Shown: positions 17,653 through 26,926, counted from the first letter of the stretch. The stretch: DNA of 64,000 nucleotides from Candidatus Nitrosopumilus sp. (GCA_028343855.1 JAOLZN010000003.1:39001-103000), one strand, 5' to 3'. The notes: a model not told the origin generated them from the letters alone. Numbers and translations: made by a program.

Positions 17653-18795
17653 CGTTTCTGCTTTGTCTGTTTTTTCCCAACTAAATTCTGGTTCATTTCT
17701 TCCAAAATGACCATATGCTGCTGTTTTTTTGTAAATTGGTCTTTTCAAATCTAGTTCTGTAATAATACCTGAGGGTTTCATATCAAAATTCTTTCTAACT
17801 AATTCTTCTATTTGATTTTCTGGAATTTTATTGGTACCAAACGTATTGACATAAAGTGAAACTGGTTCTGCTACACCAATTGCATATGCAAGTTGAACTT
17901 CACATCTATCAGCAAATTTTGCTGCAACAAGATTTTTTGCAATATATCTACACATGTAACAAGCGGATCTATCTACTTTAGATGGATCCTTTCCTGAAAA
18001 AGCTCCTCCCCCATGTCTTCCAAAACCACCGTAACTATCAACAATGATTTTTCTTCCAGTTAAACCTGCATCTCCATGAGGTCCACCAATAACAAATTTA
18101 CCTGTAGGGTTTATGTGAATTTTAATTTTATCATTCCAAAGATTCCCTAAAACAGGTTTGATTACCTTGTCAATTATCTCCTTTGTAATTTCTTCTTGAG
18201 ATATTTCAGGTGCATGCTGTGTTGAAATTACAACTGTTTCAATTCCAGTTGGTTTGTTATCTTCATATTTTACTGAAACTTGAGATTTTCCGTCTGGTCT
18301 AACCCATGCTAATGTATTATTTCTTCTAACTTCTGACAATCTTTGAATTAATTTATGAGCTAACAAAATTGGCATAGGCATTAACTCTTCAGTTTCATTT
18401 GTTGCATAACCAAACATTAATCCTTGATCACCCGCACCTTGTTCTTTTTCTTCAGTTGCTGTTACTCCTTGACTGATATCTGGACTTTGTGAATGTAATC
18501 TTAAATCAACTTTACATGTATCCCCGTCAAACATCAATTCTTTATCATTATATCCAATTTCTTTGATTGTTTTTCTTACCAATTCTTCTTGTGCTTTTTT
18601 ATCAAAAACTGCTTTTGATGTTACTTCACCTGATACAACTACAAAATCTGTTGTAACCATTGTTTCAACTGCTACTCTTGAATTTGGATCTTGTTTTAGA
18701 TATTCATCTAAAAATGCATCTGAAATATTATCACATATTTTGTCTGGATGACCTTCTGTTACTGATTCTGATGTAAATAGAAAAGTATTGGTCAT
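17629..18795 (-). CDS. metK: S-adenosylmethionine synthetase, bacterial-type MetK
   Basis: Makes S-adenosylmethionine from ATP and methionine; SAM is needed by CbiD, the radical SAM protein and the methyltransferase in this window. The motifs are those of the bacterial/eukaryotic family (COG0192): [33 protein letters not shown] and [21 protein letters not shown]. They are not those of the divergent archaeal MAT family (COG1812) that many archaea use. Length 388 is normal and the start is ATG 18795. LSm lies 19 bases upstream on the same strand, so LSm and metK are probably co-transcribed. The gene may have entered the lineage from bacteria. Confidence 0.96.
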   Translation of the reverse strand: MTNTFLFTSESVTEGHPDKICDNISDAFLDEYLKQDPNSRVAVETMVTTDFVVVSGEVTSKAVFDKKAQEELVRKTIKEIGYNDKELMFDGDTCKVDLRLHSQSPDISQGVTATEEKEQGAGDQGLMFGYATNETEELMPMPILLAHKLIQRLSEVRRNNTLAWVRPDGKSQVSVKYEDNKPTGIETVVISTQHAPEISQEEITKEIIDKVIKPVLGNLWNDKIKIHINPTGKFVIGGPHGDAGLTGRKIIVDSYGGFGRHGGGAFSGKDPSKVDRSACYMCRYIAKNLVAAKFADRCEVQLAYAIGVAEPVSLYVNTFGTNKIPENQIEELVRKNFDMKPSGIITELDLKRPIYKKTAAYGHFGRNEPEFSWEKTDKAETLKQSAGL

Positions 18796-18814
18796 AAAAC
18801 CACTTATAATTTAA

Positions 18815-19090
18815 TTAAAGTTCATTTTCTAATTTGATAAATAATACATTGTTTCCTCTAACGATAACTCTACCATAGTTTGCAATGGTTTTACCGTCAT
18901 GGATTTCTTCTGCATCTGTCATTATCAAATTCATGTATGAATCAACGTTGTCCATTTTACCTTTGTATTCAACTTCGTTTTTTAATCTAACTGTAACTTT
19001 TTTCTTTGTGCTTTTTTGAAGAATTGTTAATGGTCTTTTTGCACTGTTTGTTTGAGACACTAAATGTTCACTTATTTTCAAAACTTTCAA
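18815..19090 (-). CDS. Sm-like archaeal protein (LSm)
   Basis: RNA-binding Sm-fold protein forming heptameric or hexameric rings. The Sm1 motif covers VTVRLKNEVEYKGKMDNVDSYMNLIMTDA and the Sm2 motif is GRVIVRGNNVLFI near the end. At 91 residues it has a ~20-residue N-terminal extension before the core, starting at TTG 19090. The frame upstream of this TTG stays open through a short GC-rich block but has no obvious start, so TTG 19090 is preferred. It is divergent from the RadB-like gene, with 78 bases between them, and lies upstream of metK. Confidence 0.92.
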   Translation of the reverse strand: MKVLKISEHLVSQTNSAKRPLTILQKSTKKKVTVRLKNEVEYKGKMDNVDSYMNLIMTDAEEIHDGKTIANYGRVIVRGNNVLFIKLENEL

Positions 19091-19119
19091 TCCAGCATAA
19101 AAGCCTTCCCACGCCTGTA

Positions 19120-19133
19120 AGAATTGTAATTCT
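19120..19133. promoter_or_regulatory. Short inverted repeat between divergent LSm and RadB-like genes
   Basis: AGAATTGTAATTCT reads the same on both strands except for the central two bases, giving 6-bp half-sites. It lies in the 78-base gap between the LSm and RadB-like starts, beside the AT-rich stretch that should hold the promoters. It could be a site for a dimeric regulator, but in DNA this AT-rich a 6-bp palindrome may arise by chance. Confidence 0.3.
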
Positions 19134-19168
19134 TTAAATTTTTTCTTATTTTTGTATAAATTGTATAG

Positions 19169-19822
19169 ATGATCTCAACGGGTTTACAAGAATTAGATAC
19201 TTTTTTGTCTGGAGGAATTCCTAATGGGGTAATAATAGATATTTTTGGAGGAAATGGAACTGGAAAAACTCAGTTAGCATTACAATTATCAATTAATTCA
19301 ATTAAAAATGGTGGAAATGTTTTATTTTTAGATACTACTGGTGGATTTAGACCTGAAAGAATATTGGAAATACAAAAAAAATCTAATTTAGATATTAATT
19401 TACTTGATAAAATTACTGTATCTAGAATAACAAATACATCTGAACAAATTAATTTACTTAACACTCTTACAGAAAATAATTTCTCTTTAATTGTAATTGA
19501 TAATGTTACTGACTTATTTTCTTATGAATATAAAAATAATAAATCCATCTTTGAGAAAAATTCTTTATTCATGAAATACATGCATGATTTGTCTGCTTAT
19601 GCAATTAATCATAAAATTCCTATTGTAATAACTAATATGATTAGAAATATGGATGATAAGGAAATAGAAAATATGGCAAATTCAATAGATCTTTTTACTC
19701 ATATCAAAATCCATCTTTCAAAAAATTCGTCAATATTCAATGGAAAAATCTATTCAGCCTTCAATAAAGCATCTTTTTCTTATACAATTACACCGTCAGG
19801 CATATCTACTGACAATTACTAA
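19169..19822 (+). CDS. RadB-like RecA-superfamily ATPase
   Basis: A compact 217-residue RecA/RadA-fold ATPase lacking the N-terminal helix-hairpin-helix domain of RadA. Walker A is GGNGTGKT (residues 27-34), preceded by STGLQELDTFLSGGIPNG, typical of RadA/RadB proteins. The Walker B strand is LIVIDNVTDL. RadB-type paralogues are thought to help regulate recombination. KaiC-like proteins have a similar core, so the exact subfamily is uncertain. ATG 19169 is the start. Its end overlaps that of the RPA gene by 4 bases in convergent orientation, placing two DNA-metabolism genes tail to tail. Confidence 0.78.
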   Translation: MISTGLQELDTFLSGGIPNGVIIDIFGGNGTGKTQLALQLSINSIKNGGNVLFLDTTGGFRPERILEIQKKSNLDINLLDKITVSRITNTSEQINLLNTLTENNFSLIVIDNVTDLFSYEYKNNKSIFEKNSLFMKYMHDLSAYAINHKIPIVITNMIRNMDDKEIENMANSIDLFTHIKIHLSKNSSIFNGKIYSAFNKASFSYTITPSGISTDNY

Positions 19823-21222
19823 TTTTTCTTAATAATTTTTGAATGTGCAGTTAAGAATAATTCTATTCTGCCTTCTCCATAATTATTCAATTTAGCAGTT
19901 AATCCAGTAATGGAAATAATTTCTCCTAATTCACATTTATCAATAATTTTTCCTTGATTTCTCCAACCCTTTATCCAAATTTGACCTGAATCATCTTCAA
20001 CAAACATTTCTGAAAGTGAAATTGATTCACCTGATTTGGTTTGGATTTCTTTTCTCTCAGGAACTTTTAGCACTATTGATTCAATGCAATATGTTTCATC
20101 TGCTTTTACATCACTAATTTTTGTTCTGATTTTTGATAATGAAGGAATTGTTTCATCATTTTCTAATTTTCTTACAAATGAATTTTCATCTAATGTTACT
20201 GAATTTCCATATACTTTAGACGGCATACATTCAATGACATCACCTTCAACACAAATGCTTGTTGAATTTGAAAAATCACTGATATTGTAGATATTTTTTT
20301 GATTATCTACTGCTACTATCATATTTTTCCCAGTTTCTGTAATTACAACTGATAAAATTCTTGCAACAATAGGTTCTGCTTCTTTTCCACCTTCAATTTC
20401 AATAATTGTTGCTTCATTACCATGAATTTCTAATCCCTGATTTCCTGATTTCACTCTAACTCCTAGTAGTTTCACATTTGCTGATTGTGAAATCATATTT
20501 GGAATTAGTGATTCATCTTTACCCCAAAGAACTACTCTCATTCCAGATCCATCATTTCCTTTTAGTCTCATTCTAAGTGCTGTACCAGGTTGACCTTTAG
20601 AATTTGTAAATTGCATTCCACTAATTATTCCATCAATGGTTCCTGATATTACAAGATCTTTTTGTCCATCTTGTAATTCACTAATATCTTTTGTAATTTT
20701 ATCAATCATTGGAATTTGACTTTCAGTATCTATAGTTTGAATATTTGATCCTGATCCAATATTGATAGTTGGTGAACCATCTAAATCTGATTTTACATAG
20801 GCCTTTATGATTTTAATTAAATCTCCAGGTTTTAGATTTTCAATACCTGGTAAGCTTGCTTTTTCATCCCATAATTTTACACTAGCTGTAGAACCAGAAT
20901 CATAAACTGTCATTGTTCTTAAATCAAATGTAGAACCATCTTTTCTTGAAAATTGTTTTGTAGGTGAGAGATTTAAAACTCTTGTTTCTAAAGAGATTTC
21001 TTTTGCACCTGCATAAAGATCCTTTATACTAATTTCTGTTTTTGTTGATTCTGTTAATGTAACTCCATAATCTGATGCTATTAGAAATAAAGCACCTTGG
21101 TCTGTTAGATAACCTGCCCCTATTTTCTCCTTTTTTTCTGCAATTTTTTCATCAATAATTTCTTTGGTTAACTCAGATTTTTGTTCTAATAATTTATCAA
21201 TTAGATCTTGTGATTCTGACAT
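19819..21222 (-). CDS. Replication protein A-like ssDNA-binding protein (multiple OB folds)
   Basis: Single-stranded DNA-binding protein of the archaeal RPA type, 467 residues, acting in replication and repair. The N-terminal ~60 residues are helical, including ITKEIIDEKIAEKKEKIG-type sequence and GALFLIASDYGV. At least three OB folds follow: around residues 75-180 (ISLETRVLNLSPTKQFSRKDG, MTVYDSGSTASVKLWDE), 190-280 (SGTIDGIISGMQF, MRVVLWGKDES) and 370-467 (ETYCIESIVLKVPERKE, DDSGQIWIKGWRNQG). No C-terminal zinc finger is visible. It starts at ATG 21222. The 211 bases upstream, toward the divergent ABC transporter, hold no convincing gene. Confidence 0.9.
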   Translation of the reverse strand: MSESQDLIDKLLEQKSELTKEIIDEKIAEKKEKIGAGYLTDQGALFLIASDYGVTLTESTKTEISIKDLYAGAKEISLETRVLNLSPTKQFSRKDGSTFDLRTMTVYDSGSTASVKLWDEKASLPGIENLKPGDLIKIIKAYVKSDLDGSPTINIGSGSNIQTIDTESQIPMIDKITKDISELQDGQKDLVISGTIDGIISGMQFTNSKGQPGTALRMRLKGNDGSGMRVVLWGKDESLIPNMISQSANVKLLGVRVKSGNQGLEIHGNEATIIEIEGGKEAEPIVARILSVVITETGKNMIVAVDNQKNIYNISDFSNSTSICVEGDVIECMPSKVYGNSVTLDENSFVRKLENDETIPSLSKIRTKISDVKADETYCIESIVLKVPERKEIQTKSGESISLSEMFVEDDSGQIWIKGWRNQGKIIDKCELGEIISITGLTAKLNNYGEGRIELFLTAHSKIIKKN

Positions 21223-21433
21223 TCAGTTTTCATAAACATCTTGTATTAATAAAAATTTCATTGATTTCTAAATTAATTTTAATAGAAATGATAGATTTTC
21301 TTTAATTATAAAATTGATAAGTCCACTTTTTGTAAAATTTTTAGACTATTTTTTAATAAATAAAATCAAATCATTGGTAAATATCCCTATTTCATCTCAT
21401 TACCTAAATTAATAGGATGATCGCAGTTTGATT
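21223..21433. other. AT-rich intergenic region between divergent RPA and ABC transporter genes
   Basis: A 211-base gap that I read on both strands. I found no coding frame longer than a few codons, no tRNA-like fold and no box C/D pattern. It is very AT-rich, with several TATA-like tracts (for example TTTTTTAATAAATAAAAT around 21350-21367), as expected for two back-to-back archaeal promoters. A specific promoter cannot be singled out by eye. Confidence 0.5.
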
Positions 21434-22372
21434 ATGTCTTGTATTGATGTTAATCATTTATCCAAATCATATGGATCAATTAATGCTGTAGATGATCTAA
21501 TTTTATCCGTTAAGAAAGGTCAGGTTTTTGGATTTTTGGGACCTAATGGTGCTGGAAAATCCACTACCATCAAATTACTTACAACTTTGATTAGACCATC
21601 ATCTGGCTCATTATCTATTTTAGGAATAGATGCAATTTCAAATCCATTAAAAATTCGTAGTAAAATCGGTGTAGTTTTACAACAACCTAGCTATGAACCT
21701 ACACTATCAGTTGAAAAATCTCTTGATAAATATGGTATGATGTGGAATATTTCAAAAACTGAGCGTAAAAAACGATTAGAACAACTTTTGAAAGATTTTG
21801 ATTTAATTGAAATTCGTAAAAAACGAAATGAGGATCTTTCTATAGGTCAAAGAAGACGTGTGCAAGTTGCACGTGAATTTATGCATGATATGGAACTTTT
21901 ATTTTTAGATGAACCTACTGTGGGATTAGATCCTGAAGCACGTAGAAAATTATTAGATTATTTAAAAAATAAAGTTAAAACTGGTCTAACAATTTTTTAT
22001 ACTACTCATATTTTATCTGAAGCAGAATATCTTTGTGATAAAATAGCTATAATTGATAAGGGAAAAATTCTTACCGTTGATTCACCAGATGATTTAAAAA
22101 ATCAATTTGGAAAAGAAAAAACAATTAAAATTCATTTATTAAAAAAATACTCTGATATTGATTCTTTATTAGATGACATACCAGATTACGAAATTAATTT
22201 TGATACTGGAACAACAATAATTATTCATTCAGAACAATCAGAATTAATTTTACTTAGAGTATTAAAAATTCTTAATGAAAATAATATAGATATTGAAGAT
22301 TTATCTGCAGTACCAACAAATCTTGAAGATATATTTTTAAAAATGATGAGGGAAAATGCATCCAATAATTAG
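21434..22372 (+). CDS. ABC transporter ATP-binding protein (DrrA-like)
   Basis: ATPase of an ABC-2 type exporter. Walker A GPNGAGKST, the signature LSIGQRRRVQVAR and Walker B MELLFLDEPTVGLD are all intact, with the H-loop in TTHILSEAEYLC. At about 312 residues it includes the ~90-residue C-terminal extension of the DrrA/CcmA-like group, starting around KTIKIHLLKKYSD. I prefer ATG 21434; a TTG at 21428 adds two residues. Its end overlaps the permease start by 17 bases, showing coupled expression. The transported substrate (lipid, polymer or drug) is not evident. Confidence 0.93.
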   Translation: MSCIDVNHLSKSYGSINAVDDLILSVKKGQVFGFLGPNGAGKSTTIKLLTTLIRPSSGSLSILGIDAISNPLKIRSKIGVVLQQPSYEPTLSVEKSLDKYGMMWNISKTERKKRLEQLLKDFDLIEIRKKRNEDLSIGQRRRVQVAREFMHDMELLFLDEPTVGLDPEARRKLLDYLKNKVKTGLTIFYTTHILSEAEYLCDKIAIIDKGKILTVDSPDDLKNQFGKEKTIKIHLLKKYSDIDSLLDDIPDYEINFDTGTTIIIHSEQSELILLRVLKILNENNIDIEDLSAVPTNLEDIFLKMMRENASNN

Positions 22373-23117
22373 ACTTGTTAATAGAAATCTAACGATTTCA
22401 CTTAATCCTGGATTTTTAATTTGGCAAATTATTTTTCCTTTAATCTATATTTTTGTAGCAGGTTTTGCATATGGTCCGTTAATCAATCAAGTTCCATTTG
22501 GTGGAAAAGATCTTGATTATCCTGCATTCTTAGCATCTGGTATGATTGGGTTTAATATTATGAATAGTACATTGATTTCTGGAATTTTAATTTGGAATGA
22601 TAGAAGACATGGAATGTTTGAACAGATTATGTCCGGTCCATTTACCAGAAGCCATTACATTCTTAGTAATATTTGCACTATAGGCATAATTGGACTTGTT
22701 AGTGCTTCGTTAATTGCAATAGTTGGATATCCTGTCATTTTCCAATCAGCAGAATTTTCAATTGTTACAATTCCAATCATTATTTTTGGTGCAATTGTAG
22801 GTTCAATATTGTTTGGATCTTTAGCCTCGATTATTTCTACTAGATTACGCTCAAGTGAAGGATTTAACGTAATTATTAATACTGTTTTTCTTTTCTTTGC
22901 GTTTGTTAGTTCTGCATTCTATCCTGCTGACACTGCACCTGAACCATTACGCACTGCATTTTATCTAAATCCATTAACATATCTTGTTGATATCATTAGA
23001 GCAGGAATTTTTGGAACTGTAACAGAATTTGTTATTTATGAAATGATTATTCTTGCTACACTTGCCGCTATTCTTTTTATTATTGCATCAAAATTATTAA
23101 CAAGATTAGATTTTTAA
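22356..23117 (+). CDS. ABC-2 type transporter permease
   Basis: Integral membrane partner of the preceding ATPase. It is 253 residues long with about six hydrophobic helices: residues near 18-38, 60-78, 100-125, 135-158, 170-190 and 225-245. The segment GMFEQIMSGPFTRSHYILSN is the typical cytoplasmic coupling region, and SSAFYPADTAPEPLRTAFYLNPLTYLVDIIR is the family signature before the last helix. The ATG start lies within the end of the ATPase gene. One permease paired with one ATPase implies homodimers of each. It converges on the short nucleotide-sugar dehydrogenase gene with 3 bases between stops. Confidence 0.92.
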   Translation: MHPIIRLVNRNLTISLNPGFLIWQIIFPLIYIFVAGFAYGPLINQVPFGGKDLDYPAFLASGMIGFNIMNSTLISGILIWNDRRHGMFEQIMSGPFTRSHYILSNICTIGIIGLVSASLIAIVGYPVIFQSAEFSIVTIPIIIFGAIVGSILFGSLASIISTRLRSSEGFNVIINTVFLFFAFVSSAFYPADTAPEPLRTAFYLNPLTYLVDIIRAGIFGTVTEFVIYEMIILATLAAILFIIASKLLTRLDF

Positions 23118-23120
23118 AAT

Positions 23121-23858
23121 TTATTTTTTAAATTTTTTATACATTTCGTTAATTGCTTTAATCATATCTAAATTTTCATACTCTACTAAATTTAAATTTG
23201 GAATGACACAATGTCCTCCAATAATACCTGGAAACATTTTTGGTCTATTACCTAAATTTTCATGAATTTCATCAGCAAATTTCCACATTTCCTCAAAATC
23301 AACATTCTCTTTTTCACAAATCATCTTAGTAATTTGAGCATAATTAATTAACCATCCATAATATGTTGTATCCACTAATATTTTTGCAAGCTCTGCAGTT
23401 TTTGTAGTTGACATCCAATCAATTTTTTCAAATCTATTCTCTAAATCTTTTTTAATTTTTGAATCTATGTTTGCATCATCAAATGAAATAAATTTTGTAT
23501 ATTTTTTAATATCATCTAAAAATCTTCTATGTACTCCTCTAACTGGCGAAAATAAAATTGGTATTGATAATTTTTCCTGAATACTTTTTGTAGTTCCTGG
23601 TTTAACAGTTGAATGAATTACAACTACTTGTACATTTTTTATTTTATCAACCCACTCAATTACAATATTTGTAAATTTTTCTAATTCTCCTGGCAAACAT
23701 ACATGAAGGTATTGTGGATTTTGAATAACTTGATTTTCTGAATAATTTTTACATTTTGAATTATCTAAATCAATTCCAACACAATCAAATTTTCTATCTA
23801 CAAGTAAATCAAATAATGTCTCGCCTACTTCTCCCATTCCTAAAATAATATCTGTCAT
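23121..23858 (-). CDS. Short UDP-sugar dehydrogenase-like protein lacking the C-terminal domain
   Basis: A 245-residue protein with the first two domains of the UDP-glucose/UDP-ManNAc dehydrogenase family. The N-terminal Rossmann motif is ILGMGEVGETLFDLL. VVIHSTVKPGTTKSIQ matches the family block STVxPG-T. The middle helical domain includes KTAELAKILVDTTYYG, where the usual Lys/Asn-rich 'ElaKyanN' segment would be. GGHCVIPN keeps the catalytic Cys. The usual third domain, which binds the UDP part, is missing, since full members have about 400-450 residues. It may be a different dehydrogenase or a non-catalytic relative. It stands alone, downstream of tRNA-Gln on the same strand. Confidence 0.72.
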   Translation of the reverse strand: MTDIILGMGEVGETLFDLLVDRKFDCVGIDLDNSKCKNYSENQVIQNPQYLHVCLPGELEKFTNIVIEWVDKIKNVQVVVIHSTVKPGTTKSIQEKLSIPILFSPVRGVHRRFLDDIKKYTKFISFDDANIDSKIKKDLENRFEKIDWMSTTKTAELAKILVDTTYYGWLINYAQITKMICEKENVDFEEMWKFADEIHENLGNRPKMFPGIIGGHCVIPNLNLVEYENLDMIKAINEMYKKFKK

Positions 23859-23927
23859 TATGCCTAATCTGAGTAATATTGACTATATTATGTTCATGCT
23901 ACCATTATCATTGATTTTTAAATAGAG

Positions 23928-24000
23928 TAGCCCGGGCAAGACTCGAACTTGCGTCTCGGGCTTCAAAGGCCCAAATGCTTGACCGCTACACTACCGGGCT
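23928..24000 (-). tRNA. tRNA-Gln (anticodon UUG)
   Basis: On the minus strand the sequence folds into a complete cloverleaf. The acceptor AGCCCGG pairs with CCGGGCT over 7 bp. The anticodon stem TGGGC/GCCCG encloses loop CTTTGAA with anticodon TTG. The T arm GCAAG/CTTGC encloses TTCGAGT. The discriminator base is A and CCA is not encoded. It is a GC-rich island in AT-rich DNA. In this organism Gln-tRNA is expected to be made indirectly by mischarging with Glu and amidation by GatDE, encoded about 7 kb away. Confidence 0.96.
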
Positions 24001-24070
24001 ACTAAATCGAGCACTGCTATTCCCTTAATGAACTTTTTAATTCAATTTGACTCTTAAAAGTAAAATTAAA

Positions 24071-25099
24071 TTAATTTCTGATTATTTTAATTAGTTTTTC
24101 TATGGGATCTTCCATTTCTTTAACAATTTTTTCTGCTCTTTTTTGATTTTGTTTGTTTTTTAATTCAAAAATTTTCTTTATATAATTTGAAATTTTAACT
24201 GGATTTGTTTCTCTTTTTACTAGGTATTTTTTTACTAAGAAATTCTCTACTATATTTGGAACTGCATTATATGATATTGTGGGAACTCCCATTAAAGCAG
24301 ATTCTGCCGTCATAGTTCCACCAGATCCTATAAAAATATCTGTATTGTTAAGTAGGTATTTTCCATCAAATGACATTTTAACAATTTTTACATTTTTATC
24401 AATTACTTTTTGTAAATTAATAATTTGTTTAGTATATCTTCCTAATACTACAATGTTTTCATTTTTGTAATCATTTGAAATTTTTTGAATTATTGGAATA
24501 ATTTTACTTGATTCTGATGTATATGCTGCTTCTTCCTCTTCTACTCTGATCAAAATATTTTTTCTATTATTATTTTTAAACGGTGATTTAACATCCTCAT
24601 TAATTTCTCTTTTCATTGTTACTACTGCATCAATTGCTTTGTATTGAACAATATCTTTTTCATTAATTCCATACTTAGAAAATTCTTTTTTTGGTATTAC
24701 AAATGGAATAAGTAATTTTTGAATTAATGGCAATGTTAATTTCATTACTGCATTGGCATGAGGAGAATCACAAAACATTACATGTTTAATTCCTAATCCA
24801 AATGAAATTCGTGCAGCCTCCGGTGATCCAAAACTAATTACTAAATCAGGTTGAAATTTCTTTATTTTCTTTGATAATTTTTCTATTCTTTCAATACTTG
24901 CTTTGAGCTTACTTTTTTTATCCCCACCACCATGTTTTCCAATAAAAACAAGGTCAAAATGACGTATTTTTGATAATTTTGAAACTTCATGGTATTCTCT
25001 AGAAGTGCACAAAAGGTCGTGTTTTTTACCTAATCTTTCAACTATTGGTTCTGAAAACAATAATTGTTTTGGTGTTAGAATATCAATCCATATTTTCAA
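24071..25099 (-). CDS. DUF354 family protein, glycosyltransferase-B-like
   Basis: About 342 residues resembling the archaeal DUF354 family, which has a GT-B/UDP-GlcNAc-2-epimerase-like fold. Members start MKIWIDILTPKQ, and here that exact segment begins at a TTG at 25099, so I prefer it over the TTG at 25126. Other family-like blocks are DLVISFGSPEAARISFGLGIKHV, FCDSPHANAV and the C-terminal IGSGGTMTAESALMGVPTISY, a typical nucleotide-sugar-binding region. Function is unproven, but a role in surface polysaccharide or cofactor glycosylation is likely. It is divergent from the Rossmann-protein gene, with about 58 bases between starts. Confidence 0.8.
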   Translation of the reverse strand: MKIWIDILTPKQLLFSEPIVERLGKKHDLLCTSREYHEVSKLSKIRHFDLVFIGKHGGGDKKSKLKASIERIEKLSKKIKKFQPDLVISFGSPEAARISFGLGIKHVMFCDSPHANAVMKLTLPLIQKLLIPFVIPKKEFSKYGINEKDIVQYKAIDAVVTMKREINEDVKSPFKNNNRKNILIRVEEEEAAYTSESSKIIPIIQKISNDYKNENIVVLGRYTKQIINLQKVIDKNVKIVKMSFDGKYLLNNTDIFIGSGGTMTAESALMGVPTISYNAVPNIVENFLVKKYLVKRETNPVKISNYIKKIFELKNKQNQKRAEKIVKEMEDPIEKLIKIIRN

Positions 25100-25157
25100 G
25101 TATTCTTGATAATTACTGTACTTCAATAAGTTTTTCTTAGTCCATAATCATCTCTAA

Positions 25158-26300
25158 TTGATGGCAGGACCAAAAGTTGTTGTTTATGGCTTAAGTACAG
25201 AAGGATATGCTATTGCGTCTCAAATGGCGATTAAAGGTGCTGATGTATACATTATAGATGAATCTACACCATCTGCAATATCTCTTAAAGCTGAAATTGC
25301 TAAAACATATCCAAATGTTTCTTCTCTAAAAGAAGATGAACCATTATTAGCTATGGAACCAATTGATGTAGCCATTTCTAAAGCTCAATATCTCTTCTTT
25401 ACTCCAAGAATTAGAAAAACTGGTCAAGATATTAAAACAGAAATTCATTCTAAATTCAAAGATGCAGTTACATCATTGAAGAAAAATAGTTCAGTAATAT
25501 TCACATTAGCAACAGGCTTTGGAGGTAATAATGAAAATATCTCATTATTGGAACATGTAACTGGACTTCAAGCTGGTAAAAATATATCATACTTTTATTA
25601 TCCTCTAGAGGATCTTAATCAACAACCAAAAATTATTGGTTCGTTTAATGGCAAAGAAGATTCAGTTCTATCTGATTTACTTACCACTGGTAAAAAAGAA
25701 AAAAACTTTGTAGCTATTTCATCATCAGAGCATTTTCATGCAATTGATACATTGTCTAGATTTTCTAGTTTATGTAGCATTTTAGAAGTTTGTAAATACG
25801 CTCACGATGAAATTACAAAAAATGATCTTTCTTCAAATGATTTTCAAGAAATATTTTTAGACAATATGATAAACGGATTATTTGATCTAAAAGCGTTAGG
25901 TTCATCTTTTGAGGGTTCAAATTCATTGATGTATTTGATTAATGGAAGTGTAAAAGGTATTGATGGTTACATTAAAAGATTAATTGATGAAATTCGTGGA
26001 ACATTAAAGAAAAATGATCTAAAAGCAAGCAGAACAAAAATTGCTTTGTCTTGGACTCTTGATCAACATGCAATGCGTGGAGATAAAATAGAAATGCTTC
26101 AAAATTTAACTTCAAGATTACGTGATTATATTGGAGATGTTGAGGCTTATGAGGATCCAGATTTTAATTTATTCCATAGTGATAAAACCACAATTATAGT
26201 GGCATGCTCACAATCTGATTTTGATAATATTAAAAAAACTAAAAACGATTCTAATCTAATCATTGTTAAAGCTAATCCTATTTGTGAAACACTTCAATAA
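25158..26300 (+). CDS. NAD(P)-binding Rossmann protein of unknown function
   Basis: A 380-residue protein. The N-terminus VVVYGLSTEGYAIASQMAIKGADVYIIDES has the layout of the nucleotide-sugar dehydrogenase/6-phosphogluconate dehydrogenase Rossmann domain. However, the Gly pattern is Gly-x-x-x-x-Gly and the catalytic Cys-containing block of those dehydrogenases is not visible. Its middle part (AIDTLSRFSSLCSILEVCKYAHDEI) is helical like the family's dimer domain. The C-terminal ~120 residues start near GYIKRLIDEIRGTL and contain a second alpha-beta segment, TTIIVACSQSDF. It is probably a conserved protein of ammonia-oxidising archaea, which I infer but could not search. grpE follows 35 bases later. 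Confidence 0.62.
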   Translation: MMAGPKVVVYGLSTEGYAIASQMAIKGADVYIIDESTPSAISLKAEIAKTYPNVSSLKEDEPLLAMEPIDVAISKAQYLFFTPRIRKTGQDIKTEIHSKFKDAVTSLKKNSSVIFTLATGFGGNNENISLLEHVTGLQAGKNISYFYYPLEDLNQQPKIIGSFNGKEDSVLSDLLTTGKKEKNFVAISSSEHFHAIDTLSRFSSLCSILEVCKYAHDEITKNDLSSNDFQEIFLDNMINGLFDLKALGSSFEGSNSLMYLINGSVKGIDGYIKRLIDEIRGTLKKNDLKASRTKIALSWTLDQHAMRGDKIEMLQNLTSRLRDYIGDVEAYEDPDFNLFHSDKTTIIVACSQSDFDNIKKTKNDSNLIIVKANPICETLQ

Positions 26301-26335
26301 TGATATAAATTAGCTAAAAAATTATTCTGTTTAAA

Positions 26336-26926
26336 TTGTCTAATGAAAATAATTCTGGTGAGATTCCTGTTGAAGTCACTTCTGAGGATAAAATTGAAAC
26401 AAACAATTCTAAAGAAGAATCTAAACATACAGATAATATAGAACAAAATTCTGAGGATCTACCAAAATTATTAGAATTAGAACAACAAAAGGTATCTCAA
26501 TTTGAAGAAAAATTAAAACATGTTTTGGCAGATTTTCAAAATCTTAGTAGAAAAACACAATCTGATATTGAACATGGTGTAAATTCTAAAATTAATGAAT
26601 TTATGTTAGATTTTATCAAAATTTATGATGATTTTACTCGTGCCAAAGAAGTAATTTCTGAAAGTAAAATTAATGCAGATGGTTTAAATTCGATTTTAAA
26701 AAATATGGAATCACTAATGCAAAAATATAATGTTACACCTATTGAAGCACTAGGTGAAATTTTTGATCCAAATTTCCATGAAGCTATTTCAATAATTTCT
26801 GACCCAACTTTAGATGATAATACAATCACTAAAGAGATCAGGAAGGGATATATTTCTCATGAGAAGATTATAAGACCTACGCTAGTAGAAATTTCAAAAA
26901 AAGAGGATAATGATAAAAATGACTAA
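26336..26926 (+). CDS. grpE: Nucleotide exchange factor GrpE
   Basis: Promotes ADP release from DnaK. The 196 residues have a charged, low-complexity N-terminus, then a long coiled coil ([25 protein letters not shown], roughly residues 43-110) and the C-terminal beta wing, [14 protein letters not shown] ([15 protein letters not shown]) and [22 protein letters not shown], which is diagnostic. The start is TTG at 26336. Its 3' end overlaps the dnaK start by 8-17 bases, giving a grpE-dnaK-dnaJ cluster of bacterial type. In archaea this chaperone set is present only in some lineages and is thought to be acquired from bacteria. Confidence 0.94.
   Translation: MSNENNSGEIPVEVTSEDKIETNNSKEESKHTDNIEQNSEDLPKLLELEQQKVSQFEEKLKHVLADFQNLSRKTQSDIEHGVNSKINEFMLDFIKIYDDFTRAKEVISESKINADGLNSILKNMESLMQKYNVTPIEALGEIFDPNFHEAISIISDPTLDDNTITKEIRKGYISHEKIIRPTLVEISKKEDNDKND

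Noticed and set aside
23928..24000. Integration site (attachment site) at tRNA-Gln
   Set aside because: No integrase gene and no repeated tRNA 3' fragment were seen within the window.
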